A stretch of DNA of 64,000 bases from UBA4465 sp002292365 (lineage in GTDB: Bacteria > Bacteroidota > Bacteroidia > Cytophagales > Cyclobacteriaceae): NCBI GenBank assembly GCA_943788615.1, contig CALSQY010000002.1, positions 186,001 through 250,000 of the forward strand, in the 5' to 3' direction. Below are positions 56,200 to 64,000 of the stretch, in pieces (position 1 is the stretch's first letter; every line of letters begins with the position of its first letter). Under the pieces are notes generated by a model. That model was not told the origin of the DNA and made no database searches. It saw only the letters and a program-made list of their open reading frames with translations. The translations under genes were made by a program, and so were the position numbers.

Positions 56200-56841
56200 A
56201 TGATTAATAATATTGACAATACGGGTGTACAGACTGCAGAAAGTCAGGCCTCCCTTACTCCAGAAATGGCTATTGAATTATTGAAAAAAGGTAATCAGCG
56301 TTTTGTAGCCAATCAGACTATTCAAAGAGATATTTCAACGCAAGTGGCACAAACAGGAACTGGTCAATACCCCTTTGCTGCTGTTTTGGGCTGTATTGAT
56401 TCGAGGGTGCCGGCAGAATATGTTTTTGATCAAGGAATCGGCGACATATTTAATGCGCGCGTAGCAGGAAACTTTGTGAATACCGATATACTAGGCAGCT
56501 TAGAATTTGCTTGTAAAGCGGCAGGTTCTAAGGCAATTGTAGTTATGGGACATAGTAGCTGTGGAGCGGTGAAAGGAGCCTGTGATCATGTAGAACTCGG
56601 TAACTTAACCCATATGCTTTCTAATATTCAGCCAGCCATAGATTCGGTCACGGGACACTATGAAGATAAAAGTTCAAAGAATGCTGCTTATGTACAAGAG
56701 GTCGCTGATAGAAATGTAGCCCTTACTGTAGCGAAAATTAAAAGTGACAGTCCAGTACTGAATGAACTCTACGAAAATGGAGAAATAGATATTGTGGGAG
56801 CCATGTACGATGTGCATACTGGAGTGGTGTCATTTATATAA
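56200..56841 (+). CDS. Beta-class carbonic anhydrase
   Basis: Zinc enzyme interconverting CO2 and bicarbonate, 213 residues. Zinc ligands and the Asp-Arg dyad are intact: Cys65, Asp67 and Arg69 in CIDSRVPAEYVF, His118 and Cys121 in GHSSCGAVKGA. No signal peptide, so it acts in the cytoplasm. Its gene follows the SulP gene by 30 bp and precedes the DUF2490 gene by 5 bp; the three look like one operon. With the transporter it could supply bicarbonate to carboxylases or control internal pH. Confidence 0.95.
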   Translation: MINNIDNTGVQTAESQASLTPEMAIELLKKGNQRFVANQTIQRDISTQVAQTGTGQYPFAAVLGCIDSRVPAEYVFDQGIGDIFNARVAGNFVNTDILGSLEFACKAAGSKAIVVMGHSSCGAVKGACDHVELGNLTHMLSNIQPAIDSVTGHYEDKSSKNAAYVQEVADRNVALTVAKIKSDSPVLNELYENGEIDIVGAMYDVHTGVVSFI

Positions 56842-56846
56842 TTTCT

Positions 56847-57533
56847 ATGCGTATTGGTCCAAAGATTAAGCTCCTTACACTGCTTTTTTTTACTACCTCC
56901 TCGGCTTTTTCTCAGTCAGATGAAATAGGAAATTGGCTGATGTATTTTGGGCAAAATAAGATAAAGGAACGTTGGAGTCTTCATACAGAAGTTCAACACC
57001 GTAATCATACGCTCGCACCAGTCAATATCGAGCAGCTCTTGTTACGAGGAGGGTTGAATTACCATTTGGCTCCTCATGTTTTAGTGACGGCAGGGTACGG
57101 TTATGTGACTTCTTACGATGAAGCGGACTCTAGTACGCCTTTGTCCAAAGAACACCGTGTATGGCAGCAGTTTATTTTAACTAATGCAGTAGGGCGTGTC
57201 AAGTTTGAACATCGCTACCGCGTGGAGCAGCGATGGGTCAGTGGTGATTATAAAAATCGTTTGCGTTATCGATTGATGTTGACGGTGCCACTCAATCAGA
57301 GGGTAATGGAGCCAGGAACGGTATTTTTAGGGATCTATGATGAAATTTTTGTGAATACCGAGCAAACATTTTTTGATAGAAACAGATTATATGGAGCTTT
57401 GGGATATCAATTTAAACCAGAGTTGGCTGTACAGGTTGGTATGCTTTATCAAAGAGTCAATGCTTATGGTAAAAAATATTTACAGCTGGCTCTGATATAT
57501 AATCCAGATTTAAGGAAGAACTCAAAGAATTAA
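56847..57533 (+). CDS. DUF2490 family outer-membrane protein
   Basis: A 228-residue exported beta-barrel protein with a signal peptide (LLTLLFFTTSSAFSQ). Family features are IGNWLMYFGQNKIKERWSLH, FEHRYRVEQRW and NRLRYRLMLTVPL. The predicted barrel has about 10-12 strands. DUF2490 function is unknown. Immediate position after the carbonic anhydrase gene makes an outer-membrane role in anion or CO2 handling conceivable, but that is context only. Convergent with the amidohydrolase gene. Confidence 0.85.
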   Translation: MRIGPKIKLLTLLFFTTSSAFSQSDEIGNWLMYFGQNKIKERWSLHTEVQHRNHTLAPVNIEQLLLRGGLNYHLAPHVLVTAGYGYVTSYDEADSSTPLSKEHRVWQQFILTNAVGRVKFEHRYRVEQRWVSGDYKNRLRYRLMLTVPLNQRVMEPGTVFLGIYDEIFVNTEQTFFDRNRLYGALGYQFKPELAVQVGMLYQRVNAYGKKYLQLALIYNPDLRKNSKN

Positions 57534-57563
57534 AAAAAGAACCTTACATCTGAATTTTTATAT

Positions 57564-59027
57564 TTATCGTGTGGTGAGTTTCCCGAGCATCTCATCTAAA
57601 TCGGAACGACCCATATAATGACCTTGCTTAATCACGGCATCAATCTTTTGCGTATTTTTAATGTCGATTAATGGATTGGCATCTAAAATCAGAAGGTCCG
57701 CCCACATGGTTTCTTTCACTGCACCTAACTCATTTTCTAGATGGAAGTATTTAGCTGGATTAATGGTAGCGGTTTGTAGCGCCTCCAAGGGAGATAGACC
57801 AGCCTTCACCAATACCTCTAATTCTTCATGTAGACTTCTACCTGGAGTGAGGTAATCAATAGGACAATCAGTTCCAGCCATTATTTCAATACCGGTGCGG
57901 TGCACTTGGCCCACCATGTTAGTAAACCACTGGGTATACGTTTTATTGAAGGGAGTGGGTTTCGTAGCGAGCAGCTGCTCAATTTCATTTTTCCAACTTC
58001 GTTCAATCGCTTGTGGTAAATATTTAAAAGTCTCTTGCCATTCGGGACTGGCAAAAGGTCTTTCGGTATATCCAGTAGCCAGAGCTAAGGTAGGTATTTG
58101 CCAGGTATCATTCTTGGCCAAAACATCGAGTACTTCTTGTGCCCTTTGAGGGTCGTAATTTGCAATGGCTAAGGGTCTTTGTAAGGCATGTATTTTGGAG
58201 CGGAGAACTCCGCCAATATCCTTTTTCCCCAGCGCCAGAATCTCTTGACGTTGTGCTAATAATTCATCTGAGTTAGTGGCACATGAGAGTTCGAGATTTC
58301 TCATATGTTCCATGCTGTTCAGACCCGCATTGGAAGCTGAAATAACATCCATGCTCAACGGTACATGACCGCTTACATTTAATCCTTTTTCCTTCGCTAA
58401 TCGCATAATCTCCTTAAACTGGTCAGGTGTGAGCATTTCATAGGCCTTGAGTAGATCTACGCCTATACTATCTAACTCATTTACTTTATTACGGACATCG
58501 GAAACCGTAGCTAAACCTACCGATAAGGGTGGGTGCTCATGATCACTTCCATCGTACACATTGGGCATCCCGTCGAGCAGTGGACCTGCGATCATTACGC
58601 GTGGGCTGGAAGTAGGATTTTGAAGTGATTTCCTTTTCCATGCACTTGTAAAATTAATTTCACCTCCTGTATCCCTGACACTGGTAATGCCATAAGCCAA
58701 AAAGAGATCAAACATACTAGGGGCCATCTCTTCTATATAGGCAAAATGTACATGAGCATCCCATAAACCAGGCATTAAAAATTTATCTGTACCATCTATG
58801 AGCGTGTTCTTTGATGACAGATTTATTTTATCAGCAGGGAGGACTTGAAGAATTTTACCTTCTTTGATGATGACTGTTTGATGTTTTATTAGGCCTACTT
58901 TGGGGTCAATGATGGATATATTATCAATGCATAATGCATCTTCAAAATAGGAATTGGGCGTATTACAACGGGTTGCTATGAACAAAAAAAAGCAGAGAAA
59001 GAAACTTAAATATTTCATATCCATCAT
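57564..59027 (-). CDS. Amidohydrolase family lipoprotein
   Basis: A 487-residue member of the imidazolonepropionase-like branch of the amidohydrolase superfamily. The signal ends in a lipobox (FLFIATRC). Metal ligands are in GLWDAHVHFA, SGHVPLS, and IMAGTDCPIDYLTPG; the HMRN His is present. Substrate unknown; exported relatives hydrolyse dipeptides or lactams. Three Met starts are possible (59027, 59024, 59018). The DUF885 gene lies 64 bp upstream on the same strand, so both may serve peptide use. Confidence 0.87.
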   Translation of the reverse strand: MMDMKYLSFFLCFFLFIATRCNTPNSYFEDALCIDNISIIDPKVGLIKHQTVIIKEGKILQVLPADKINLSSKNTLIDGTDKFLMPGLWDAHVHFAYIEEMAPSMFDLFLAYGITSVRDTGGEINFTSAWKRKSLQNPTSSPRVMIAGPLLDGMPNVYDGSDHEHPPLSVGLATVSDVRNKVNELDSIGVDLLKAYEMLTPDQFKEIMRLAKEKGLNVSGHVPLSMDVISASNAGLNSMEHMRNLELSCATNSDELLAQRQEILALGKKDIGGVLRSKIHALQRPLAIANYDPQRAQEVLDVLAKNDTWQIPTLALATGYTERPFASPEWQETFKYLPQAIERSWKNEIEQLLATKPTPFNKTYTQWFTNMVGQVHRTGIEIMAGTDCPIDYLTPGRSLHEELEVLVKAGLSPLEALQTATINPAKYFHLENELGAVKETMWADLLILDANPLIDIKNTQKIDAVIKQGHYMGRSDLDEMLGKLTTR

Positions 59028-59091
59028 TATTAATTAGTAAAACATACGGGAATCTATCTAATTATCATTTCGAGGAGCACTTATTTTTTTG

Positions 59092-60939
59092 TTATAGTCC
59101 TTGAGTGTTGATCCAGTTATTGATTTTCTTTTCAAGCACAATCAAAGGAAGACTGCCTGTTTTAAGCACTTGATCGTGGAATGCTTTAATATCAAATTTA
59201 TCACCTAATTTTTGTGTCGCTCTGGATCTCAATTCTTGGATCTTGAGTTGACCTATTTTATAGGAAAGGGCTTGTCCTGGAGTGGCCATATAGCGCTCAA
59301 TTTCTGAAACGATGGAGGCTTCAGACTCCGCTTCATGATCGAGAGAATACTGAATGGCTTGTGCTCTAGTCCACCCCTTTCCATGAATACCGGTATCTAC
59401 TACCAACCGGATGGCTCGGTGCATTTCCATACTGAGCATACCAAAATATTGAATGGGATCTTGGTAAAGCCCGAGTTCACGGCCCAAGGATTCGGCATAA
59501 AGTGCCCAGCCTTCAACGAAAACCCCAAGACTTTCAGGATGAAGAAATGCGGGTAACTGTTTATTCTCTTGTTGAAGCGAGAGCTGGTAATGGTGACCAG
59601 GAATGGCTTCATGCAGAAATAAGGCTTCATCGGCATATTTATTGTAGCGTGAGACGTCAGGAATAGGCACATAGAAGATACCGGAACGTGAAGCATCTTT
59701 TGATCCAGGGACATATTCTGCACTGGCAGAAACCTCTCTAAAAGCTTCTGTACGCCTTACTTTAAAGGTTGCTTTGGGTTTCAAGTTAAAAAGGGCGCTT
59801 AAGGAATCTGCCACTCGCCGTTTAATCTCATCAAAATGGTCAATGACTTGTTTTGGTTGGGTGAATGGCATTTGTTCTGGACTGTTTCTGATAAATTCAA
59901 AAAAGTCTTTAATGTCCCCATTAAAACCCATACTTTTTTTGGCATCCTCCATTTCGGACAAAATACGATCGACTTCTGTGAGTCCTATGTTATGAATTTC
60001 ATCAAAGGTGAGATCGGTTGTCGTATGAAGACGAACCAGATATTGATAGGTCTCCAACCCACCGGGCAGACTTCCCAGACCTGAGGTATTTCGAGATTTA
60101 GGTAAGTATTCATTTTTTAAAAAAGCTCTTAACTCTCGGTATTTGGGTTTAAGCTGTTCATTGATCATGTTGCTATATGCCGTGGCCAATCGATCTCTTT
60201 CCGCTGAACTGAAATGGGTGGGCATACTTTTAATGGGGGTATAGAACAAATGACTTTCAATAGATTCCGTGATGAAAGGTTCCAACTGAGGGAGTACTTT
60301 TTGAACCAGAGATTTTGGTAAAACGATGCCTTTGCTCATGCCCAATTTCATTTTGATGATACAGGTATCTAAAAAAGTGAGGTAATCGGTCGTGCGCTGT
60401 AACCATTGATCATAATCTTCAATGGTTTCGAAAGGATGTACACTGTTGCCGGCCGCTAATTGGGCAGCATATAAGTGTAAGGATTGAACTTGTATTAGGG
60501 GCATTAACTCGAAGCTGGGCAGGTTGTACATGGGAGAGGCCATGGTGACAAGAGGTTGCAAAAGTCCTGCTCTTTTGATGGTACAATCCCATTGCATGGT
60601 CTGTATGCTGAGCCATTGACTGGAAGTTACGGAGGTAGCCTCAAAAGTATCTAAAGTATCTAAATACAGGTCATATTGTCTTTTTAGATAATCCTGATAA
60701 TCAGATGAAATATAATTTGCAATTTTATTATTGTAGCTTGTTTCGCCTGCCTTAGTAGCTTCAATAGGATTGATCTGCTGTTTGAAGGTATGATAAGATT
60801 GAAAGATATCATCGATAGAACGGAAACTATTTTCTGATGTATTACTATGATGGCACCCTAAAGTGAATAATAGACTTCCGACAATGAGGAAATAAAGTAG
60901 ATTAGATTGAGTCAATAATAAAGATTTTAAAAATTTCAT
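59092..60939 (-). CDS. DUF885 family hydrolase (exported, M32-like zinc peptidase fold)
   Basis: A 615-residue lipoprotein (VGSLLFTLGC, Cys29). The DUF885 signatures are HEAIPGHHYQLSLQQE, the metal-site region with HExxxxHH, VFVEGWALYAESLGRELG and LDHEAESEASIVSEIERY. Members are exported, probably zinc-dependent peptidases. Length and motifs are complete. It likely works on peptides in the periplasm or at the surface, near the amidohydrolase lipoprotein. Confidence 0.87.
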   Translation of the reverse strand: MKFLKSLLLTQSNLLYFLIVGSLLFTLGCHHSNTSENSFRSIDDIFQSYHTFKQQINPIEATKAGETSYNNKIANYISSDYQDYLKRQYDLYLDTLDTFEATSVTSSQWLSIQTMQWDCTIKRAGLLQPLVTMASPMYNLPSFELMPLIQVQSLHLYAAQLAAGNSVHPFETIEDYDQWLQRTTDYLTFLDTCIIKMKLGMSKGIVLPKSLVQKVLPQLEPFITESIESHLFYTPIKSMPTHFSSAERDRLATAYSNMINEQLKPKYRELRAFLKNEYLPKSRNTSGLGSLPGGLETYQYLVRLHTTTDLTFDEIHNIGLTEVDRILSEMEDAKKSMGFNGDIKDFFEFIRNSPEQMPFTQPKQVIDHFDEIKRRVADSLSALFNLKPKATFKVRRTEAFREVSASAEYVPGSKDASRSGIFYVPIPDVSRYNKYADEALFLHEAIPGHHYQLSLQQENKQLPAFLHPESLGVFVEGWALYAESLGRELGLYQDPIQYFGMLSMEMHRAIRLVVDTGIHGKGWTRAQAIQYSLDHEAESEASIVSEIERYMATPGQALSYKIGQLKIQELRSRATQKLGDKFDIKAFHDQVLKTGSLPLIVLEKKINNWINTQGL

Positions 60940-60993
60940 AGATCAATATAAGCATTTTTTGAATTTTAAGGACCTTATGGTCTCCTAGTTCTT

Positions 60994-61161
60994 CTATTGA
61001 TCTTCTTTAAGATATGCGGGTGGGTTCGATTTGGTTATTTGAAGCTCTGTGAAATAGCCTGGTGCGTTGGCTTTTTTGGCCGTTTTCATTAATTTGGAAA
61101 AGATCCTTTTTTTATCAATAAGACTAATGGTCCTTAATTCTCCACAGAGTTTGTTGAGGTT
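60994..61161 (-). other. Possible gene remnant
   Basis: Minus-strand frame of 55 codons between stops, reading LRTISLIDKKRIFSKLMKTA then NAPGYFTELQITKSNPPAYL, coding-like in composition. The only Met is 32 codons from the end and there is no good start. It may be the tail of a lost gene. The gap 60940-61272 otherwise shows nothing definite. Confidence 0.3.
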
Positions 61162-61215
61162 TTATTTCATCAAATGAGATAAAATATAAGAGGTTATCCA
61201 AGGCAGACAACTAAT

Positions 61216-61262
61216 AAATTTGAGAGGGATATGCTGATTGCTATACATACACCCTCAAATTT
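61216..61262 (-). terminator. Possible hairpin after the YHYH gene
   Basis: AAATTTGAG(A)GGG and CCCTCAAATTT face each other across 23 nt, 11 bp past the stop of the T9SS protein gene. There is no U-run beyond it on the minus strand, so efficiency is doubtful. Confidence 0.3.
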
Positions 61263-61272
61263 CAAATTTTTC

Positions 61273-64000
61273 TTATTCCTTAATTATTTTGGTATTGTAA
61301 ATTTGACTTGATTGGTCTTGAATTTTCATTAAATAAATCCCTTTATCTAATTTACTGATGTCTATTTGGGTCTTTTTGGATGACATTATTCTTTTCCCAG
61401 AAAGCTCGAATATCACCGCTTTAACAAAATTGTTGATGTTGATCTGAATCTGATCTGTTGCCGGGTTTGGATAAAAGAGGTTATTCTTTTTATTTATACC
61501 CAATGCAGTATCATCTTCTGGTGTGACATTTATTGCCATGTCTGCAGTAGCGGTCAAGGCACCATCGAAAACCTCAATACTTAATGTGAATAGAGGTGTA
61601 ATAGTGTAATCTACTTCACCGCTTTTGGCCACAGTCAATTTGCCATCTGTACTTCCTAAGTCGAAGGCATCTCCCGTATTGCCACTTTTAATGGCATAGG
61701 TAAGTGCATCACCATCCGAATCACTGGCTGTAATGGTTCCTACCAATGTACCGTCTGCCGCTTTATTGGCTACTGAAAAAGTAGCCGCCGAGATGGTTGG
61801 AGCTGAATTATTTATTTCACCTGAGTTGAGTGAGGCCAGGCCATTCCACTCAACTTCAAAAAGATTGGCCCCCTTTGATCCCTCATCGATCCACATGGGA
61901 CCCTGACTATCCGATATGTAGGCTTTGTCACCATCAATGAATATACCATCACCTCTCGATATCCCTACAGAAGCGGGTATGGTAATGTCATGAGTTAATG
62001 TACCTTCAGTTGTGTATGCATACAAATATTGATCGCCATTGGTAACGGTGCCACAAAATACAAGTAGCGCTTGTTCGTCAGTATCATAAAACAATCCACT
62101 GGGCGAATTGAGGACTGAAAATGAATTGATCTTAGTCACGGGGCAGATACTGGGATTGACACAGTTGTCAACAGCAAGATCTACTTCATGGATCTCTTTA
62201 TCTTCTTGAATACCCACATAAAAATAGCCATTGGTAGGATTGAAAGCGATGGCTTCTATGCCCTTATCGGTGGGTGTACTGATATCGATATTGGCCAAAT
62301 TCCATTGCTTTTTGATATCTCCTGTGGCGAGTTCGATTTGATAAATGTAGTTGTATTCATCTCCAACATAGATATAAGTTTCACCTCCATCAGGACCAAA
62401 TGTGAGGCCTTCCATGTCTACTTCATGATCTATGATTACCCCATTAACTTTTGAAGCATTTGCTGTATTAGAAATACCATAATAGGGCCAGCGTTCCTCT
62501 ATTTCATCTGAGGCTAATCCTGCTTTGATGATACTTTTGGGATAATAACTAATATAATCATCTTGGTTGGCTGGATGCACACCATTAACGGCAAAATAAG
62601 AATTGCCCGACACAACCACACCACTGTTTCTAAAGTAGGTATCTATGCCTGCACCATCACCAATGGTTACTGTTTCAGCAGTTGCTAGAGCAAAGGTGTT
62701 CAATACATTGGGTGTCCAAGTGATTTCAGTAACAGTGGATCCATCATCTCCTTCTAAGACATTAACAGTAATGGTGGCACTCGCACTTAATGCACCATCT
62801 GAAACCTGAATGTTCAGGCTGAAGACAGGATTGGTTGTATAAGCTACTTGGGTACTTGTGGTTACGGTCAATTTCCCATCTGTACTTCCTATAGCAAAGG
62901 CATCTCCGGTATTGCCACTGGTTATGGAGTACGTAAGCGCATCACCATCCGTATCACTGGCCGTGATCGATCCTACCAGCGTACCGTTGGCAGCGCCATC
63001 GGCTACGGAAAAAGTTGCCGCAGTGATGGTTGGAGCAGAATTATTTGTTATGACTTCATCGTATGAGGCACCGGCATATCTGGCTATTGCATCAGTTTTT
63101 AATTGACCGGTCTTCACCTCTAATAACCCAGGAATATCATTGACCTTCCCTTTCCATGCTCCGACCAATAAAAATCTTTGATCAAAAGTAACGGCATTAT
63201 TGCCTGTGCTGCTTACCTCTTGAGTATGTGCATGATAATGGAAGCCAAAATCATCACCATGATCATGTCCTCCGTATTCGTCCAACGCGATACTGTATCC
63301 CTCCATCGTACCGTAATTTTCTTCATACCTACCAAACAAGGCCACTCCGTCATAGGCCATACCAATGAGGGGTGGGTGGTTGCGTCCTTCGTAATCAATG
63401 AGGTTATAAAGGTTGATTCCATTCTTACTGTAAGAATGACCATCAGCATGGTAGTGCAACTCCATTCCTCTGCCTACATGTATTCCTCCGTGAGTGATTT
63501 CTGCCGCATTTGAAGCATGGAGCAAGGTATTGTTTAAAGAAGGATATATCGGAACGCCATCCACAGCTACACCATTTGAGCTCAGACTGGCATAATTATA
63601 CACGGTTTGGGTAGTTGCACCGGCATCTTCTCCCAAATCTCCATAGGCACTCAAATCATTATCAGACAGCGCATCTATCAATCCATAATTTTTGAGAGGT
63701 ACTTTCATCAAATAAGAAGCCCCCTTGGTAGTTCGGGTCACGGATTGCTCTTCATATCCTCCGCCTTCACCATCTCCAGGAGGTCTGCTGACATTAATCA
63801 ATTGATTGGGGCGAGTAGAAGCAGCAAAGCTTGCAGTTACTAAAAATGGATGGGGTACTCCATTGTCATCTGTGGCATTGGTGAAATACACGTATTTATT
63901 GGTGCGGTCGCCTAAGGTAGCACCATATACATCTGTGGAAGCAATGGTATGCGAGAGCATATTTTCACGTAATGCCAAATAAAATGCTTTTGGATACCGC
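61273..64000 (-). CDS. Secreted YHYH-domain protein with cadherin-like repeats and T9SS sorting domain (5' end outside window)
   Basis: The frame is open to the right edge (RYPKAFYLALREN precedes the first TTG at 63978), so the N-terminus with its signal peptide is missing. Visible part, over 900 residues: a YHYH domain with HGGIHVGRGMELHYHADGHS, GMAYDGVALFGRYEE and FGFHYHAH, then cadherin-like repeat A. A beta-propeller-like SdiA-regulated segment follows (ITWTPNVLNTFALATAETVT region to INNSAPT), then cadherin-like repeat B and a C-terminal T9SS sorting domain (NLFYPNPATDQIQIN...KIIKE). Should be exported by T9SS to the surface or medium. YHYH function is unknown. Confidence 0.85.
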   Translation of the reverse strand, partial: RYPKAFYLALRENMLSHTIASTDVYGATLGDRTNKYVYFTNATDDNGVPHPFLVTASFAASTRPNQLINVSRPPGDGEGGGYEEQSVTRTTKGASYLMKVPLKNYGLIDALSDNDLSAYGDLGEDAGATTQTVYNYASLSSNGVAVDGVPIYPSLNNTLLHASNAAEITHGGIHVGRGMELHYHADGHSYSKNGINLYNLIDYEGRNHPPLIGMAYDGVALFGRYEENYGTMEGYSIALDEYGGHDHGDDFGFHYHAHTQEVSSTGNNAVTFDQRFLLVGAWKGKVNDIPGLLEVKTGQLKTDAIARYAGASYDEVITNNSAPTITAATFSVADGAANGTLVGSITASDTDGDALTYSITSGNTGDAFAIGSTDGKLTVTTSTQVAYTTNPVFSLNIQVSDGALSASATITVNVLEGDDGSTVTEITWTPNVLNTFALATAETVTIGDGAGIDTYFRNSGVVVSGNSYFAVNGVHPANQDDYISYYPKSIIKAGLASDEIEERWPYYGISNTANASKVNGVIIDHEVDMEGLTFGPDGGETYIYVGDEYNYIYQIELATGDIKKQWNLANIDISTPTDKGIEAIAFNPTNGYFYVGIQEDKEIHEVDLAVDNCVNPSICPVTKINSFSVLNSPSGLFYDTDEQALLVFCGTVTNGDQYLYAYTTEGTLTHDITIPASVGISRGDGIFIDGDKAYISDSQGPMWIDEGSKGANLFEVEWNGLASLNSGEINNSAPTISAATFSVANKAADGTLVGTITASDSDGDALTYAIKSGNTGDAFDLGSTDGKLTVAKSGEVDYTITPLFTLSIEVFDGALTATADMAINVTPEDDTALGINKKNNLFYPNPATDQIQININNFVKAVIFELSGKRIMSSKKTQIDISKLDKGIYLMKIQDQSSQIYNTKIIKE
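61525..61811 (-). repeat. Cadherin-like repeat, second copy
   Basis: A 287-bp segment encoding about 95 residues that begins NNSAPTISAATFSVANKAAD and ends near TADMAINV. It is closely similar, at DNA level too, to the segment at 62758-63044 (same length), which points to an internal duplication within this gene. Confidence 0.8.
62758..63044 (-). repeat. Cadherin-like repeat, first copy
   Basis: 287-bp segment beginning NNSAPTITAATFSVADGAAN and ending near SATITVNV; partner of the copy at 61525-61811. The shared Ca2+-site-like block is ASDTDGDALTY versus ASDSDGDALTY. Confidence 0.8.

Overview
The window is a chromosomal segment of an AT-rich member of the Bacteroidota, probably a free-living aerobic Cytophagales-like bacterium. 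Three things point there. Several genes are preceded by the TAnnTTTG -7 element used by the Bacteroidota primary sigma factor. Rho and S16 carry the long low-complexity extensions seen in this phylum. The last gene ends in a type IX secretion (T9SS) C-terminal sorting domain, and a decayed copy of such a domain lies near 37.2 kb. DUF4286, DUF4834, DUF4212 and DUF2490 proteins fit the same group. A marine habitat is an inference only, from a GH17 laminarinase-like lipoprotein, a sodium symporter, a NqrF subunit and a D-glutamate pathway.

Layout. 1-5.2 kb: 5'-part of rho, serS, a GNAT acetyltransferase, a DUF4286 protein, a broken NUMOD4/HNH endonuclease gene and rplU-rpmA. 5.2-9.1 kb: a regulatory region with two perfect DnaA boxes, then nrdB-nrdA. 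9.1-13 kb: acetate module on the minus strand (DUF4212 small subunit, sodium:solute symporter, acs). 13.3-21.8 kb: ZIP transporter-apbE, ruvB, queG, an aminotransferase, an RlmL-type methyltransferase and the rpsP-rimM-trmD operon. 22-29.9 kb: 2-oxoglutarate dehydrogenase (sucA-sucB-lpd) followed by dgcN-dgcA for D-glutamate use. 30-36.7 kb: carB, DUF4834, accD, an isolated nqrF and a ureohydrolase-fold protein without its metal-binding motifs. 36.7-39 kb: a gene-poor, decaying stretch with a DnaA-box dyad, a T9SS-domain remnant, a lipoprotein gene and tRNA-Arg(ACG). 39-46 kb: a beta-barrel protein, rpoN, asnS, a sterol-desaturase family protein, a CotH-kinase lipoprotein and a decayed outer-membrane protein gene. 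46.2-53 kb: a minus-strand run of degradative and exported enzymes (LLM oxidoreductase, alpha/beta hydrolase, nucleoside hydrolase, AbgB-type M20 hydrolase, GH17). 53.4-57.5 kb: a plus-strand cluster of TetR regulator, small protein, SulP transporter, beta-carbonic anhydrase and DUF2490 protein, read here as an inorganic-carbon uptake unit. 57.5-64 kb: amidohydrolase, DUF885 hydrolase and a large secreted YHYH/cadherin-like/T9SS protein that runs off the window.

Two conserved genes, carB and dgcA, each carry one apparent +1 frameshift within 1.5 kb of each other. Since carB is a core gene and is hit inside its most conserved motif, sequence or assembly errors are the simplest explanation. Other gene damage (HNH gene, outer-membrane protein gene, T9SS tail) looks like genuine decay. 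I found no CRISPR array, intact insertion sequence, prophage or rRNA. The most interesting leads are the SulP/carbonic anhydrase/DUF2490 cluster, the DnaA-box pairs at 5.3-5.4 kb and 37.0 kb, the metal-site-less ureohydrolase homologue beside nqrF, and the lipoprotein at 37.7-38.5 kb with an unusual E-x2-H-x3-H motif.
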